DNA of 20,000 nucleotides from Prorocentrum cordatum (Eukaryota > Sar > Dinophyceae > Prorocentrales > Prorocentraceae): NCBI GenBank assembly GCA_963575745.1, contig CAUYUJ010016356.1, positions 136,570 through 156,569 of the forward strand, in the 5' to 3' direction. Shown here in pieces: positions 7,747 through 16,098 of the stretch. The position numbers and the translations under genes were made by a program. The first letter of the stretch is position 1. The number at the start of each line of letters is the position of its first letter. The notes below the pieces were generated by a model. It saw only the letters and a list, made by a program, of their open reading frames with translations, was not told the DNA's origin and ran no database searches.

Positions 7747-8643
7747 ATGCGGGTCATTTGGTCTCGTGGGCGACGGCTTCCCCACGTGGCTTCGGCGCGT
7801 CTCGTGCACGTGGGCGTGGCGTCGTCGCGCATTAAATGCTGCAGATCGCATTGCCTGAGATGTCGGGCCCTCGCAGACCCTCCGCGCGCGGCCGCGCCGG
7901 CTCGACGCGCGGCGCTGCGCGAGAAGCGCCAGGTGCGAATGTTTCATCTGAGGGCTGGCGACGCCCCAGGCCCCCCATTATTCCACGGCCGTCGTGCAGG
8001 ACTTGGTGATGATGCCGATCCAGAGTCTAGAAGTGTTTGGAATCCAGTAGCGCGTGGGCCACTGCGCTTCGGCGCCGACCAGGGCCCGCCGCGCGCCAGA
8101 CAGCTCGCCGAGGCATGCGAAGAGGAACCTCAAGCACCGCGCCCGTTGGGCGAGGACTGGCGGCGTTTGCCCGAGGAAGACGTGCGTGGGGCAGGGCGGA
8201 CAGGGGTCCACGATCTCTCCAAGTGGATACCAATGATCTACATGCGCATGGCGAACGTGCAACAGTCGCGCATGCTGGGGCGCCCCCATTCCCCGCCTGA
8301 GGTGGCCTTGCTCATGGGTTGGCGAGGTGGGCGGAGTATCGCCGGCATTTATTCCGCCGAGACTAGACGCCTTTTTTGGGACATCAGGAGAGCCACCGCG
8401 ACGTTCAACGCGATGGCGTGGCGTGCCAGGCCCTGCGAGACGGCGGCGCGCTGGCCCGCGTTCCCGACCGCAGCCGGGGCGAAGTGTTGCGAGAGTTTCT
8501 TAGTCCCAATCCAGTCCCAGACGATTGCCTTCCCCCCTGCGATGGCGGTGGGGGCGCTCGCGGACAGGGAATGCCCTAGCGACGAACGTTGGGGTGTTGG
8601 AGCGGAACTGGAGACTGTCGTGATGACAGAGGTAGAGGAGTAG
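7747..8643 (+). CDS. Hypothetical ORF, 298 codons, doubtful
   Basis: This is the longest + frame in the region and has an ATG start. The middle (KWIPMIYMRMANVQQSRML, then PEVALLMGWRGGRS) has reasonable composition, but the first 100 residues are Arg/Ala/Pro-rich as random GC-rich DNA would give. The minus-strand frame 8289-7978 competes over the same bases with better residue composition. I recognise no domain, signal peptide or membrane segment. The region may belong to a degenerate mobile element, but no reverse transcriptase, integrase or transposase motif is visible. Confidence 0.25.
   Translation: MRVIWSRGRRLPHVASARLVHVGVASSRIKCCRSHCLRCRALADPPRAAAPARRAALREKRQVRMFHLRAGDAPGPPLFHGRRAGLGDDADPESRSVWNPVARGPLRFGADQGPPRARQLAEACEEEPQAPRPLGEDWRRLPEEDVRGAGRTGVHDLSKWIPMIYMRMANVQQSRMLGRPHSPPEVALLMGWRGGRSIAGIYSAETRRLFWDIRRATATFNAMAWRARPCETAARWPAFPTAAGAKCCESFLVPIQSQTIAFPPAMAVGALADRECPSDERWGVGAELETVVMTEVEE
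7978..8289 (-). CDS. Hypothetical minus-strand coding-like segment
   Basis: Reading the minus strand gives 103 codons ending in TAA, with strings such as THVFLGQTPPVLAQRARCLRF and QWPTRYWIPNTSRLWIGIIT. Codons are mostly G/C-ending and Trp/Tyr/Ile content is natural, which favours this strand over the overlapping + frame. A 3' exon of a minus-strand gene, or the C-terminal remnant of a mobile element protein, are both possible. The family is not recognised. Confidence 0.35.
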   Translation of the reverse strand: MGAPQHARLLHVRHAHVDHWYPLGEIVDPCPPCPTHVFLGQTPPVLAQRARCLRFLFACLGELSGARRALVGAEAQWPTRYWIPNTSRLWIGIITKSCTTAVE

Positions 8644-8644
8644 G

Positions 8645-9386
8645 AAGGGCCACCGCCAAATCGCCCACCTCGCGGAGGGCGCGGCGCGCCAGGGCCAGCG
8701 CGACCACGTGGCCAAGGTGCGCGTCGGAGAAGCGATCGCGCGAGGCGAGGAATACCGACTCGCCGTGGAGAAAGCGCGGATGCAGGAGCACTACGACGGC
8801 AAGAAGTACGTGAAGGAGCCCTCCGTCGCGCAGGCCGATGCGAATGCCCTTCTTGGGGACCTCGCAACGACAATTGCTTCGACAGGAGCAGCGCGCCAGA
8901 TGTGTCATTTCACGTCCGGCCCGTGGATGGCGCTGCGCGGCATCGCGGAGCTGAGCTCCACCGAGCACGGTAAAATGCAGCGGCGCGTTCATCTGCGCGG
9001 CGCCGAGACCGCGCTGGGGCGGCCGATCGAGATCAGCGCGCGACGCAGCGCTCGAGGAGGGCCGCGTCTCCATCGCAGGGACAGGAAAGGCCTGCCATGG
9101 CTACTGCGGGCGCCGGCCCAATGACGCCAGTTGGCAGCGGGGTCTCTGCGCCGAAGAGGGTGGCTGGCCCTGCAAGAGGGCCCTGGCGCGAACGTGGCGA
9201 GAGCAGGGCGCGAAGCAGAACGCGCGCGTCTACGGTCGCCGCCTTCGGGGTCGCAGACGGAGGGCTCTGCGACGAATCCAATTAGCGCCGGCTGCCCCCA
9301 GGGGCAGGGGGGCGGCTAGAGCGCGCGTCGAGGGCAGAAGGCCGCTTGGTCAGCCGTCGTGCGCGCCCGCGCCAGTTTAGGGATCT
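8645..9386 (+). pseudogene. Coding-like region with one frame break, Cys/His cluster, family unknown
   Basis: From about 8645 a + frame without stops reads HVAKVRVGEAIARGEEYRLA and continues through HYDGKKYVKEPSVAQADANA and TSGPWMALRGIAELSSTEHG to about 9040. The coding character then moves to the next frame (9042 on): DAALEEGRVSIAGTGKACHG, then YCGRRPNDASWQRGLCAEEG and GWPCKRALARTW. Dropping one base near 9041 would unite them, so this is a frameshifted gene, a sequencing error, or two exons with an unseen intron. The C-x3-C...C...C pattern with His could bind zinc. An AG followed by G at 8642-8644 could be an acceptor. No family is recognised. Confidence 0.35.
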
Positions 9387-9915
9387 GAACCTACCTCCTA
9401 AGTCTGACATCTTGGGGCAAGAAAGATTTGATTCCAGGTGTGGGGCTTCTCTCATAGGGCGTCAGAATTCGCGCCCCCCTCGCCGCCCGGGCAAAGAAGT
9501 CCGACGACGGCGACGCCTGCGCGACTGGCGAGGGCCAGGTCAAATCAGGCAAACGTTCAGCCTTCGTGGGCGAGCGCGGCTATATCTGCTGTGCATGGCC
9601 AGGGGTAATCGGACTCAATGATCGCCGAAATTCCCCGGCGTCTCGGCGAGAGATTTTGACCATTGAGCACCCTCAAACATTGAGTCCTGCCAGGATTTCT
9701 TCGAATTTGGAGGGGCACCGCACGGCCGCCGCAAGCATCGCGAGGCGAGTGGCCGCGCTGCCCACGGGCGCGCGGCATCGCCAACGGCGGCGCGTTACCA
9801 AGGATCCAGCATCGACGCCGAGAAAGAAAAACGACCACATCGTGGGCGGAAGCGGCGATTGCAAGGACGTTCTTTGCGGTTGGGGGCGAAGATGTTATTT
9901 GGGTGGCGCGCGGCG
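9387..9915. other. Unassigned stretch
   Basis: A short + frame segment at about 9485-9603 (SDDGDACATGEGQVKSGKRS, then GYICCAWPG) is coding-like and ends at a GT, so it may be a lone exon. Otherwise there is nothing I can support. Confidence 0.25.
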
Positions 9916-9938
9916 CCCCCCCCCCCCCCCCCCCCCCC
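9916..9938 (+). repeat. C23 homopolymer
   Basis: An uninterrupted run of 23 C. It is complementary to the G21 run 2.7 kb upstream, but the sequences flanking the two runs are not inverted repeats of each other. Confidence 0.95.
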
Positions 9939-10177
9939 GACGAAAAAATGATCGAGGGCGATGATGGCGAATGCGGGGCTATCTCGGCGGGCGCCCGCGC
10001 TCGAGGCCATGCCGGGCGCGCCCATGGATGCAACGTGATCTTCCCGTCGTGTCGCGGCAAATAAAATTGCGCAGGCACCCCGGAACTTTGAGTGGGGGGG
10101 GGGCAGGGGCCATCTCTGATGTGGCATGCGCCGGGCGCCTTCCTCCGGCATGGAAAGTGTTCAACATGGAAATCTGT

Positions 10178-10252
10178 GCTGATCTTGGTGGCGGCAGTGC
10201 CCTGGGGGGTTGGACTCCGCGCTGATCTTGGTGGCGGCAGTGCCCGGGGGGG
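10178..10252 (+). repeat. 43-bp direct duplication
   Basis: GCTGATCTTGGTGGCGGCAG begins at 10178 and again at 10221. Only the G-run and a short linker differ. It is probably a replication-slippage duplication. Confidence 0.85.
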
Positions 10253-10269
10253 CGTCGGCCATTTCTTGC

Positions 10270-10623
10270 AGGTGCGCCGGGTGCGTGTTGTACTGCAGCC
10301 CGACCGCCCGCCCACGGGCCCGAATTCGTGTTTGAATCGGGCAGCAATTCCCCCGCGTGGAAGATCCATCGTGGCGACTTTCTATTCCATTTTCAAGATT
10401 GCGGTGAAACCGCTGCACTGCAGGATCAGATGGACCGCCGTTGGGCGCGGGGGCACAGGGCAAACGACTGGATGGGCCAGACAGATCCCTGGGCGCAAAC
10501 GCAGCGAGGATCAGACCATCGCAGGGCGGTGTTCGACCTGTGCACGACGACGAACCTCAAGACCAGCCGCGGTGTTCTCATTCGCGGGCCCATCGAGATT
10601 GCAGCCAGCCAGCCACCATAACT
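10270..10623 (+). CDS. Hypothetical coding-like exon, family unknown
   Basis: A good acceptor-like string (CATTTCTTGCAG) precedes 10270. The frame then runs open to TAA 10621-10623. The later part has natural composition: WKIHRGDFLFHFQDCGETAA, then TQRGSDHRRAVFDLCTTTNL and KTSRGVLIRGPIEIAAS. The end could be a stop or a donor nearby. A second candidate exon follows an AG at about 10641 and begins CCCNGKCEHCLPCNKELARA, a Cys-rich cluster resembling a zinc knuckle, but the two are not demonstrably joined. No domain family is recognised. Confidence 0.35.
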
Positions 10624-10979
10624 GATTCTTGCAATTCCAGAGGTGCTGCTGCAATGGCAAGTGTGAACACTGTCTGCCCTGCAACAAGGAACTCGCGAGA
10701 GCGGCCGAATTCGCGAACAAAAGTGGCCACGTGCTGTCGTCGCTATCATCGCACTCAGGGCTGCCTCATCTTCGGCTGCATAACAGCGCGGAATTTCAAG
10801 GTCGTGCAGCCGCGCAGTTGCCGACATTCCCCGCTGCGGCATCGGGCAGCTCGCCAGGTCACCATGCAAGGTTCATGCTGGCAGAGGTCCTACCGCTCTT
10901 GTCTCTTGGGAGATTCCAGCAGGATACGAGAGATCATGGACCTCGGCATCATCTTCAATAATGTTCAATGATGCGCTAC

Positions 10980-11410
10980 TCGCGACATGGCCGCCGGCGG
11001 ACATGCAAAGGGGGTCATTGGCCGTGATCTCCGACTGCATGCTATGGTGGGTATTCTGAGTTATAACCACGAAGTCAATACGTGCTCGCCATGCCGCGGT
11101 GGCGACACTTCCCGTGCACCTACGGAAACCGATGTGGCTGCTCATGTGCCTTGCTAGTGGGCCCTTGTTGTCTGGTGGGTTTCCCGTTTGCAGTGGCGCA
11201 GTGTATAGAGGGGGTCTTCTTGCGGGTCCCGGGCTGAGTCTTCGCTGAATCGCGACGTCCTGCCAAATGGGCGCAGAGTCGGCGTTCGACGCCGACGCGT
11301 AGGCGCGGAACTGCAGCTGTCATCGATTGTTTTTGCTTTGCCAGTCAGGTGTCAGCTTTGATCGGCCGCCTCTGGGCACGATGCTGGACCGGCTGTGTGC
11401 CCGTTCTGAA
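10980..11410. other. No gene seen
   Basis: Only short overlapping frames on both strands, no repeats and no recognisable motif. Confidence 0.4.
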
Positions 11411-11415
11411 ACATC

Positions 11416-12348
11416 ATGTTATATGGTCGTTGTTTTTTGCCAGCTATAGCCCCTGGCGTAGTGGACGCATGGCAACGCGACTCCATCTTGCACCGCTTGT
11501 TTATTTTACGCGCCTTTTCGGTGGCCTGGATTCGCCGGTTACCGACCTTTAGTTCAAGCGTCGCTTTGAGGACGTACCAGGGCGGCAGCACTCATGCAGC
11601 GTTCCCCCGCTTCGACTTTGAATGGGGGGGCTCCGGGGGATGGCCTTTTTTGCATGATTCGCTGCCGGTTTGGATTAGGGTGGCGCCGCCCGTTGCGTCA
11701 GTGTCACCAGCGGTGCTCGATTCGCGGTGGGCCAGGAGGAGAACCGGGCCTCTCTCCATCCCAGAGCACCACCACCATCGCAAGTTCCCTTTCTTGCGTT
11801 CTACTCACCATGCGATTGCAACCTCTTTTTCGAGTCTCCGTCCCATCCACCGTGCCTGGGCCGTGGACACTCGTGGGAGGCCTCTCGGGACCTCTCGGGC
11901 CTCTTTGTGGCCTTTCGGGGGCCCCTTGGATGCACTTGGCGTGATCACGGGGGGTGGAGGGGGCCGCCGACGTCGCGACTCGCGCTGGCGCCCTCTGGGA
12001 ATGCTTAGGGGCGGCAAATTCCCAGACGGCGCCAGCGCGCGTCGTAACGTGACGACAGGGGGGCGGGGGCAATATTGGGCGGTATCTCGAAAAACAGAAC
12101 AGTTGGGATGGTCGCCCCTCGTCGTCACCAGCATCATCATCACCATTGGGAAGCCGCTGATGGTGGCGAGAGGTGCGCTGTTTTCCTGGCCCGCGCGAGG
12201 GACCTCAATCGTATTTATGAGAAATGCACGTGGGCGTGGGGGCGCGGCGAGCGATCCAATGCTCGCCATCCTCATGCGCGTCCCGTGGGACCCGCGGCGT
12301 CGCGTCGCGTCCTTGAGATCCATGCGCCGCCTTTTTCGCCACCTCTAA
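11416..12348 (+). CDS. Hypothetical ORF, 310 codons, doubtful
   Basis: A long + frame with an ATG start, but composition shifts along its length. The first 70 residues look plausible. The middle includes dispersed repeat family 2 (HHHH run), Gly/Arg runs and half of a perfect hairpin, all signs of noncoding DNA. No signal peptide, domain or conserved motif is evident. It is probably an accidental open frame in GC-rich sequence. Confidence 0.15.
   Translation: MLYGRCFLPAIAPGVVDAWQRDSILHRLFILRAFSVAWIRRLPTFSSSVALRTYQGGSTHAAFPRFDFEWGGSGGWPFLHDSLPVWIRVAPPVASVSPAVLDSRWARRRTGPLSIPEHHHHRKFPFLRSTHHAIATSFSSLRPIHRAWAVDTRGRPLGTSRASLWPFGGPLDALGVITGGGGGRRRRDSRWRPLGMLRGGKFPDGASARRNVTTGGRGQYWAVSRKTEQLGWSPLVVTSIIITIGKPLMVARGALFSWPARGTSIVFMRNARGRGGAASDPMLAILMRVPWDPRRRVASLRSMRRLFRHL
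11766..11834 (+). repeat. Short dispersed repeat family 2, copy B
   Basis: The partner of 5363-5436 in the same orientation: ACCACCACCAT, TTCCCTTTCTTGCGTTCTAC, TCACCATGCGAT, then GCAACCTC. A diffuse match of about 70 bp. Confidence 0.5.
11981..12039. repeat. 22-bp inverted repeat (hairpin)
   Basis: CGCGCTGGCGCC(C)TCTGGG runs from 11981, and its complement ends at 12039, with one mismatch over 22 bases and a 15-base loop. GC-rich and very stable on paper. No T-run follows, so it is not a simple terminator. Confidence 0.85.
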
Positions 12349-12349
12349 G

Positions 12350-12975
12350 GCGCAGCTTTGTGAGGTTAGAAAATTTGGAGGAGTGCCCCAGTGCCCCTCC
12401 TGGCCTCGTGCCCTCTTGGCCCCTACCCGCTCACAGGGCGTTCACGGCTAGTGGGCTCCCTCGGAGGAGCGGTGGACTGTACCCTTCCTCGTCCTCCCTC
12501 CTCTCGGTTGTCGGTCGTCTGTCGGTGGTCGTTTGTGTTCCGTCGGTCCGTCTTTGTCACGTTGGCGGGCGACAGAGCTCTAGCTCTAATGGAGAGGCGG
12601 TGCGCGCAGCTGGTGCCAAGGGCGCCGCTTCCTGTTTCACTTGGTTTCGGGCCCTAGGGCCTCCACGGATCGATCCGGCTCGAGAAGTGCAGTGGAGACG
12701 AGAGGGCCAGGGCTCTGGCAGTGTTTCTCCCTCTGTGGTTTCATTCCGATAGGTGTGGTGTGCGGATACCACAAGGAGCTCATTTACCATTTTTACCCAG
12801 AAACCAACAGCGGCGCAGCAGGCAGCAAACCACAAGACCACGCGCAACATCATACGCAACAGGGAGGGACACAAAACTGGGCGCACAGTTGTCCGGCGAA
12901 AACACGATGGAGTCTGCGCCGACAGATAATACAACGAAAAGACTTCACCCAACACGCACGATTGGACATAACTTT
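12350..12975. other. No gene seen
   Basis: GC-rich with pyrimidine-rich patches (12480-12560). Short + frames only, none with a recognisable motif. Confidence 0.4.
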
Positions 12976-12986
12976 GTGTCGCGTTT

Positions 12987-12993
12987 TGTTGTT

Positions 12994-13040
<47 letters not shown>
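12987..13040 (+). repeat. (GTTGTC)n microsatellite
   Basis: An uninterrupted hexanucleotide run immediately before unit 1 of the 861-bp tandem repeat. It may be the tail of an earlier, lost or diverged unit. Confidence 0.9.
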
Positions 13041-13042
<2 letters not shown>

Positions 13043-13854
13043 AACATTATTAATTCTAAAGAATAATTATTGTTGGGCCCCCTGGTGCGCGCCCCCCCCG
13101 CCGCGCCTAGGCCGCAGCCACGTTTTCATCATTTTCGTGAGGAAGCCTCAGGTAATTCGAGTTGATCAAGATCCGGTTGTTTTGTTGTAATCCGTTTTCC
13201 CTTGCAAAAAACACTATAAAATGAAATTTCTTGTTCAAATATAATCAAATTTCAAGAATCCCTTGCAAAAAATAAGGTAAAGTGGACATTCGCGCGCGCA
13301 AGACGAAATCCTTCCAAAAGCTTAGTGTTCGGAGCGATTTTAACATAAAAACATCAAAAAACCAATGGTTTTTCAACAAAAAAATGTCAAAATCTCATCC
13401 CGCGCGCTCTTGCGGATTCGTAGGAAACCCAACACTTTTTAAACATTTCTGTCAAACGGGCTTTTGCGAGCAACTTTTTCGAACTTCTGCGACAACGGTT
13501 GCGCACCTGCCAGGGCCATCATCCCTGTCAAATAATACCATGCGGGACACATTCGTCTCTCTGTATTATGTATTGTATGGCACAATTGCACCATGCTGGG
13601 CACATGCGCGCCCCGAATAAGTGACCAAGTTCTGTGGGTGTGTACCCCACGCCAGTGTAGTAGCCACGGTCGTCCGCACGCCACGAAGTGAAGTGTCCCA
13701 ACGTCATAGGGCGGGAAGCTGGGTTTGGGTGGTCGCGAAGAGTCGTTTGGATATTTGGTAGAGCTTGTAATGCCCCCCCACGAAGTGGGGGTATTGCCTG
13801 GTGTCGTATGAAAACCCTGGCACTGGGGAGAACACCACGCGTTCGGGTAAAATG

Positions 13855-13901
<47 letters not shown>
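13041..13901 (+). repeat. 861-bp unit, copy 1, ending in (GTT)n
   Basis: Begins TGAACATTATTA directly after a GTT-type tract and ends in (GTT)n at about 13857-13901. The first 510 bp are over 95% identical to copy 2. Then 13551-13650 is unrelated to the matching stretch of copy 2, and similarity returns to the end. It includes AT-rich blocks (CCCTTGCAAAAAA twice) in GC-rich DNA. A GTG-initiated 112-codon frame at 13282 is shared with copy 2 but diverges in its last quarter and resembles no protein. A body plus microsatellite tail fits a non-LTR retroposon or SINE-like element; the strand given is the one with the tail at its 3' end. Confidence 0.8.
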
Positions 13902-13902
<1 letters not shown>

Positions 13903-14690
13903 GAACATTATTATTTCTAAAGAATAATTATTGTTGGGACCCCTGGTGCACGCCCCCCCCGCCGCGCCTAGGCCGCAGCCACATTTTCATCATTTTCGTG
14001 AGGAAGCCTCAGGCAAAACGATGTGATCCAGATCCGGTTGTTTTGTTAATCCCGCTTTCCCTTGCAAAAAACAATATAAAATGACATTTCTTGTTCTAAT
14101 ATAATCAAATTTCAAGAATCCCTTGCAAAAAATAAGGTAAAGTGGACATTCGCGCGCGCAAGACGAAATCCTTCCAAAACCTTAGTGTTCGGAGCGATTT
14201 TAACATAAAAACATCAAAAAACCAATGGTTTTTCAACAAAAAAATGTCAAAATCTCATCCCGCGCGCTCTTGCGGATTCGTAGGAAACCCAACACTTTTT
14301 AAACATTTCTGTCAAACGGGCTTTTGCGAGCAACTTTTTCGAACTTCTGCGACAACGGTTGCGCACCTGCCAGGGCCATCATCCCTGTCAAATAATACCA
14401 TGCGGGACACATTCGTTTTTTCTTCGCGCGCGCACGCCGTCGTCGTCGGCCGCGGGGCCCTGAATAGTAGCCACGGTCGTCCGCATGCCACGAAGTGAAG
14501 TGTCCGAACGTCATAGGGCGGGAAGCTGGGTGTGGGTGGTGGCGAAGAGTCGTTTGGAAATTTGGTAGAGCTTGAACCGGCCCCCCCACAAAGTGGGGGT
14601 ATTGCCCGCCTCCCATGAAAACCCTGGCACTGGTGAGAACGGAGTGTCCCCACGTGCTAGTAATTGTTGTTGTTGTTGTTGTAGTTGTTG
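13902..14690 (+). repeat. 861-bp unit, copy 2, ending in (GTT)n
   Basis: Head-to-tail after copy 1. Its tail is the interrupted GTT run at about 14664-14690. The stretch at 14416-14464 (GC-rich, TCGTCGTCGGCC) replaces about 100 bp of copy 1. The hairpin CCCCCAC-loop-GTGGGGG is present in both copies (about 13775 and 14582). Confidence 0.8.
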
Positions 14691-14799
14691 TTTCTGTGTA
14701 TTCTGCTTCAGGGGATCCCAGTCGAGACGACTTCTCAGCGACGTCGGATCTCGGGGTCCCAGCACCCCCACCTCTCCCTCCACCTCCTGTCCCCTTTCG

Positions 14800-14852
14800 G
14801 GGAAACGCAAGACCCGAGTAAGCCGGAACTCGGGTTTGCTTACTTTTTTTTG
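14800..14852 (+). terminator. Hairpin followed by T8, terminator-like
   Basis: ACCCGAGT and ACTCGGGT form a perfect 8-bp stem (about 10 with a wobble pair) over an 8-base loop, followed after GCTTAC by eight T. It resembles a Pol III stop or an intrinsic terminator. No RNA gene with A/B boxes is visible upstream, so it may be fortuitous. Confidence 0.3.
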
Positions 14853-15000
14853 ACGAGCGCGTCCTGGATTTTGACGCTCCAGTTTTCGTGGGATGTCTGC
14901 AGCGGGAGCCCGCGTCGAATTCCAGATGGGGCCTCGTCGTTTCTATGGTGGCCCCGTCGAGCCCCCCGTGCCCGAGTCTTACGTCTCCCCGACCCTTGCC

Positions 15001-15200
15001 CCAGACCCCCTTTGTCACGGCCGCCGATCCGATCCGATTCGATTCGATTCGATGCGATTCGATTCGCCGGTCCGATCCGATTCGATGCGATTCGATTCGC
15101 CAGACCCCCTTTGTCACGGCCGCCGATCCGATCCGATCCGACCCTTGCAGACCCTTGCCCGATCCGATTCGATGCGATCTGATTCGCCGGCCGGGGCAGC
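15001..15200 (+). repeat. GATCC/GATTC pentanucleotide array with a 99-bp higher-order repeat
   Basis: CGATC, CGATT and CGATG pentamers alternate. CCAGACCCCCTTTGTCACGG starts at 15001 and again at 15100, so a 99-bp unit has duplicated. A smaller patch of the same pentamers is at 15533-15565. Confidence 0.9.
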
Positions 15201-15290
15201 GCGGTTCCGACTCGAGGCTCGATGCGCGGGCGCAGGCCGGGGCCAACCGCCGCTGGGCGCGGCGATCCGACGTCGACTCTATTCACCAGC

Positions 15291-15362
15291 CTCCTCCTCC
15301 TCCTCCTCCTCCTCCCCCTCCTCCTCCTCCTCCTCCTCCTCCTCCTCCTCCTCCTCCTCCTC
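15291..15362 (+). repeat. (TCC)n tract upstream of GH7 exon
   Basis: 72 bases of nearly pure TCC with a single CCC interruption. Complementary to the (GGA)n tract at 15771-15905. Confidence 0.95.
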
Positions 15363-15646
15363 GAACGTATCCCTATCCCTACGATTGACACGCCCAAAGG
15401 CGATGACAATCTCAGGGATTCGCCCTCAAAAAATAGGGGAATCCCTAGGATTGGCATCGTGATGAGGAGGTGCCCAGCACAGGGACAGGGACATGTTCCA
15501 GGCTGGCAATCTATTCGGGGCGACTGGTTGGCGATCCGATCCGCCTCCGATCCGATCCGATGCCGCTTTCTGACCTTGAGCCCAGGCGTGCCAGGACCCC
15601 CCGTAGAGCCCCCCCCCCGAGCCGGCGGCCACGGCGACGCCGCCAG

Positions 15647-15724
15647 GCGCGATTCGGTGCGGGGTACTGCGACGCCCAGTGCCCCCGCCACCTGAAGTTT
15701 GTCGACGGCCTCGCGAACACGGAG
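15647..15724 (+). CDS. Glycoside hydrolase family 7 (cellulase), single internal exon
   Basis: The frame reads ARF, then GAGYCDAQCPRHLKFVDGLA and NTE. GYCDAQCP(R)xLKFxxGxAN is a signature of GH7 cellobiohydrolases and endoglucanases, which cleave beta-1,4-glucan. It lies just before the catalytic ExDxxE segment, which is not in this exon. The usual Asp after CPR is His here. The two Cys fit the disulfide-rich GH7 fold. The exon follows GCCAG and is followed by GAG, then GACTGC, a GA-type donor; phase is 0 at both ends and the length is 78 bp. Upstream and downstream residues in the same frame do not match GH7, which sets the borders. Dinoflagellate GH7 enzymes are linked to the cellulosic theca and cell-cycle progress. 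No partner exon was found, so this may be a gene with very long introns or an orphan fragment. Confidence 0.75.
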
Positions 15725-15770
15725 GACTGCGCGAGCCGGGGGCGCGCGGAACGCTCAGCGAAGAAGCAAG

Positions 15771-15859
15771 GGAAGGAGGAGGAGGAGGAGGAGGAGGAGG
15801 AGGAGGAGGAGGAGGAGGAGGAGGAGGAGGGGGAAGGAGGAGGAAGAGGAGAGGAGGAA

Positions 15860-15891
<32 letters not shown>

Positions 15892-15905
15892 GGAGGAGGA
15901 GGAGG
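15771..15905 (+). repeat. (GGA)n tract downstream of GH7 exon
   Basis: About 135 bases of GGA and GAA-interrupted triplets. It starts 46 bases after the inferred donor, so it lies in the intron. The long Glu or Ser frames crossing it are repeat artefacts. Confidence 0.95.
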
Positions 15906-16098
15906 ATAACAGCAGCACGAACGCGAACCGTCGGAGCTCCGGCGCGGGCTCCGACGGCCGGCGCCGGGCCCCCCCCCTGTGCGGCGCCTCCCGCGCGCTG
16001 CCCCTGTGCGGCGCCCCGCGCGCCAGGGAGGGGGGCCCAGCGCCGATCCGAGGAGCCCACCCGGAGCTTCGAACGCTTGTGCTCATTTGGGCGCCGCG

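Noticed and set aside
7158-9938. A 2.7-kb transposon bounded by G21 and C23
   Set aside because: Bases next to the two runs are not inverted repeats, and no target duplication or transposase is visible.
12721-13053. ORF ending in a poly-Val run
   Set aside because: The Val run is the translated (GTTGTC)n microsatellite, and the rest shows no coding character.
13282-14498. Shared GTG-initiated ORFs of 112 and 118 codons in the two 861-bp units
   Set aside because: The frames are kept only where the DNA is nearly identical. Codon use is AT-rich and unlike the exons, the ends differ, and the opposite strand is equally open.
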